A stretch of DNA of 64,000 nt from Methanimicrococcus blatticola (GTDB taxonomy: Archaea > Halobacteriota > Methanosarcinia > Methanosarcinales > Methanosarcinaceae). The translations under genes and the position numbers were made by a program. Where the stretch lies: NCBI RefSeq assembly GCF_004363215.1, contig NZ_SNYS01000006.1:62001-126000 (forward strand). The letters run 5' to 3'. A model generated the notes under the pieces. It was not told where the DNA came from. It saw only the letters and a list, made by a program, of their open reading frames with translations, and did not search any database. Positions 62,819-64,000 of this stretch are shown here, in pieces. The number at the start of each line of letters is the position of its first letter. Within the stretch, counting starts at the first letter, position 1.

Positions 62819-64000
62819 TTTCTATACTTTCAGGGATTGAGGCGTTTGTTCTCAACAATCTTGTTATGCTCCCGATTGCAATCGGTCTTCTGATGGCGCC
62901 GGTGATGCTGTTCCTCAGAAACAAGCCCAAAGCACAGAAGATTGCGGCAATAACTGTTTCCGTTCTCCTGCTCGCCTTAGCCGCGATTCTGTTTTGGATC
63001 GTTTATCAGGACGGCATTCAAGTTTACGACATCGGCGAATTCGGAAAATACGGTATCGTTTTGGTCGGCGACATGCTTTCAGCATTGCTTGTCTTACTGA
63101 CAGCGTTTATCGGTTTGTTCGTTTTGATTTATTCCTTTGATTACATCGAAAAGAACTCTCTTTCCGCCAGTTATTATCCGCTTTATTTCCTGATGCTTGC
63201 CGGCATTTTCGGCATTTTCTTAACAGGCGATTTGTTCAACCTTTTCGTCTTCTTTGAGATCATGTTCCTTTCATCGACCGGTTTAATTATGGCAAATGAA
63301 GCGCTCAGCGTTACGGATTCGGCACACAAGCTGGAAGCGACATACAAATATATGGCACTCGGCATGCTCGGCTCATTCATGATGCTGGTCGCAATCGTGA
63401 CGATTTACGCAACAGTCGGCTCTTTAAATATGGCCGATTTAGCCGCGAAAATTCAAATCATAGCAGAAACCGGAACGATTCCTTGGGTGATTATCGCGGC
63501 AGCACTCCTCTTTATTGTCGTTTTCGGCAACAAAGCAGCACTTGTTCCGCTCCACTTCTGGCTTCCGGATGTCCACCCGACAGCACCGACACCGATTTCG
63601 GCGATGCTCAGCGGTATTTTAATCAAGGTCGGCGCTTACTGTATGCTTCGTGTCTTGTTCCTGATATTGTACCCGACAAAGGATTTCTTCCTGCCGATAT
63701 TGATGTTCTTCGCGCTGCTGACAATTGCGGTCGGCGCGATTTCGGCGATGGGACAAACGGATTTAAAACGCGTCTTAGCTTACTCAAGCGTGTCTCAAAT
63801 CGGCTACGTTCTGCTCGGCCTGTCGCTCGGAACGACGGCTGCCATCGCTGCTGCCATCATGTATCTTGTCAACCACGCGCTTGCCAAGTCGATGCTTTTC
63901 CTGACAGCAGGCGGCATTATTCATGAAACGCATACACGCGATTTGAGAAAAATGGGCGGATTAATTACGATTTTGCCGCTCTTTTCAATGGCGTTCCTCG
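62815..64000 (+). CDS. mrpD: Mrp antiporter subunit D (partial, cut by window edge)
   Basis: About 395 codons of a NuoN-like subunit are in the window. The reading starts at ATG with AGGAGG 8 nt upstream and a 4-base overlap with mrpC. Visible: LTGDLFNLFVFFEIMFLSSTGL, FGNKAALVPLHFWLPDVHPTAPTPISAMLSGILIKVGAY (H+-channel Lys/Glu) and MYLVNHALAKSMLFLTAGGIIHE. mrpEFG are expected to follow. Confidence 0.94.
   Translation, partial: MISILSGIEAFVLNNLVMLPIAIGLLMAPVMLFLRNKPKAQKIAAITVSVLLLALAAILFWIVYQDGIQVYDIGEFGKYGIVLVGDMLSALLVLLTAFIGLFVLIYSFDYIEKNSLSASYYPLYFLMLAGIFGIFLTGDLFNLFVFFEIMFLSSTGLIMANEALSVTDSAHKLEATYKYMALGMLGSFMMLVAIVTIYATVGSLNMADLAAKIQIIAETGTIPWVIIAAALLFIVVFGNKAALVPLHFWLPDVHPTAPTPISAMLSGILIKVGAYCMLRVLFLILYPTKDFFLPILMFFALLTIAVGAISAMGQTDLKRVLAYSSVSQIGYVLLGLSLGTTAAIAAAIMYLVNHALAKSMLFLTAGGIIHETHTRDLRKMGGLITILPLFSMAFL

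Overview
The window is chromosomal DNA of a methanogenic archaeon, most likely a Methanosarcinales member that lives on methyl compounds and is close to the host-associated genus Methanimicrococcus (family level fairly sure, genus an inference). Evidence: a tRNA-Pyl with all its hallmark oddities next to the 5' end of pylS, a four-OB-fold RPA, archaeal DnaG, Orc1/Cdc6, SRP54, thermosome, a CDC48/VAT ATPase, the methanofuran enzyme MfnA, an ADH-synthase-type aldolase, an FmdE-like protein, a DUF5803 lipoprotein and an Mrp antiporter operon. Intergenic DNA is very AT-rich and full of short tandem repeats; many genes have a TATA box and either a GGAGG-type ribosome site or no leader. Of the 44 genes whose stop lies in the window, one ends in TAG, as expected where TAG is decoded as pyrrolysine.

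Layout. 0-1.4 kb: pylS (cut by the window edge), pylT and a toroid-fold gene ending in TAG. 1.9-4.5 kb: small membrane protein and a GLUG-repeat surface protein. 4.6-8.3 kb: a SelB-like factor with a damaged GTPase core, an acetyltransferase and two CBS-domain proteins. 9-15.3 kb: exported protein, RPA, KptA, a 1.2 kb stretch without genes, DnaG. 15.6-22 kb: bactofilin-like protein, gamma-carbonic-anhydrase-like protein, TraB-family protein, SDR, site-2 protease. 22.4-23 kb: a cluster of inverted ORB-like boxes around an AT-rich core, a candidate replication origin. 23.2-32.7 kb: MfnA, a Cys-rich repeat protein, CofE-like ligase, SRP54 and the copA-csoR-copZ copper operon with its operator. 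33-34.9 kb: more ORB boxes and orc1/cdc6. 35-44.5 kb: DUF5803, ABC ATPase, GlyRS, a lone CARF-domain protein, ADH synthase, a radical SAM enzyme and a secreted three-repeat protein. 44.5-45.1 kb: a strongly structured candidate non-coding RNA. 45.1-51 kb: metal-chelate/corrinoid ABC importer, FmdE-like protein, citrate synthase. 51-57.9 kb: a zinc-ribbon/HEAT gene set between two copies of the thermosome upstream region, thermosome, HPP protein, CDC48. 58-64 kb: chagasin-type lipoprotein and mrpABCD (mrpD cut by the window edge).

Themes. Replication genes (RPA, primase, Orc1) share this segment with three sets of ORB-like boxes, and coding changes from mostly minus (12 of 17 CDS) left of 22.4 kb to mostly plus (20 of 29) right of 23 kb, as expected around an origin. 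The most novel-looking items are the origin architecture, the duplicated heat-shock promoter around an inserted gene, the orphan CARF protein with an altered nuclease motif, a twin inverted-repeat element shared by a secreted protein gene and a candidate ncRNA, an apparent AUC start for copA, and a secreted protein with about 70 cysteines.
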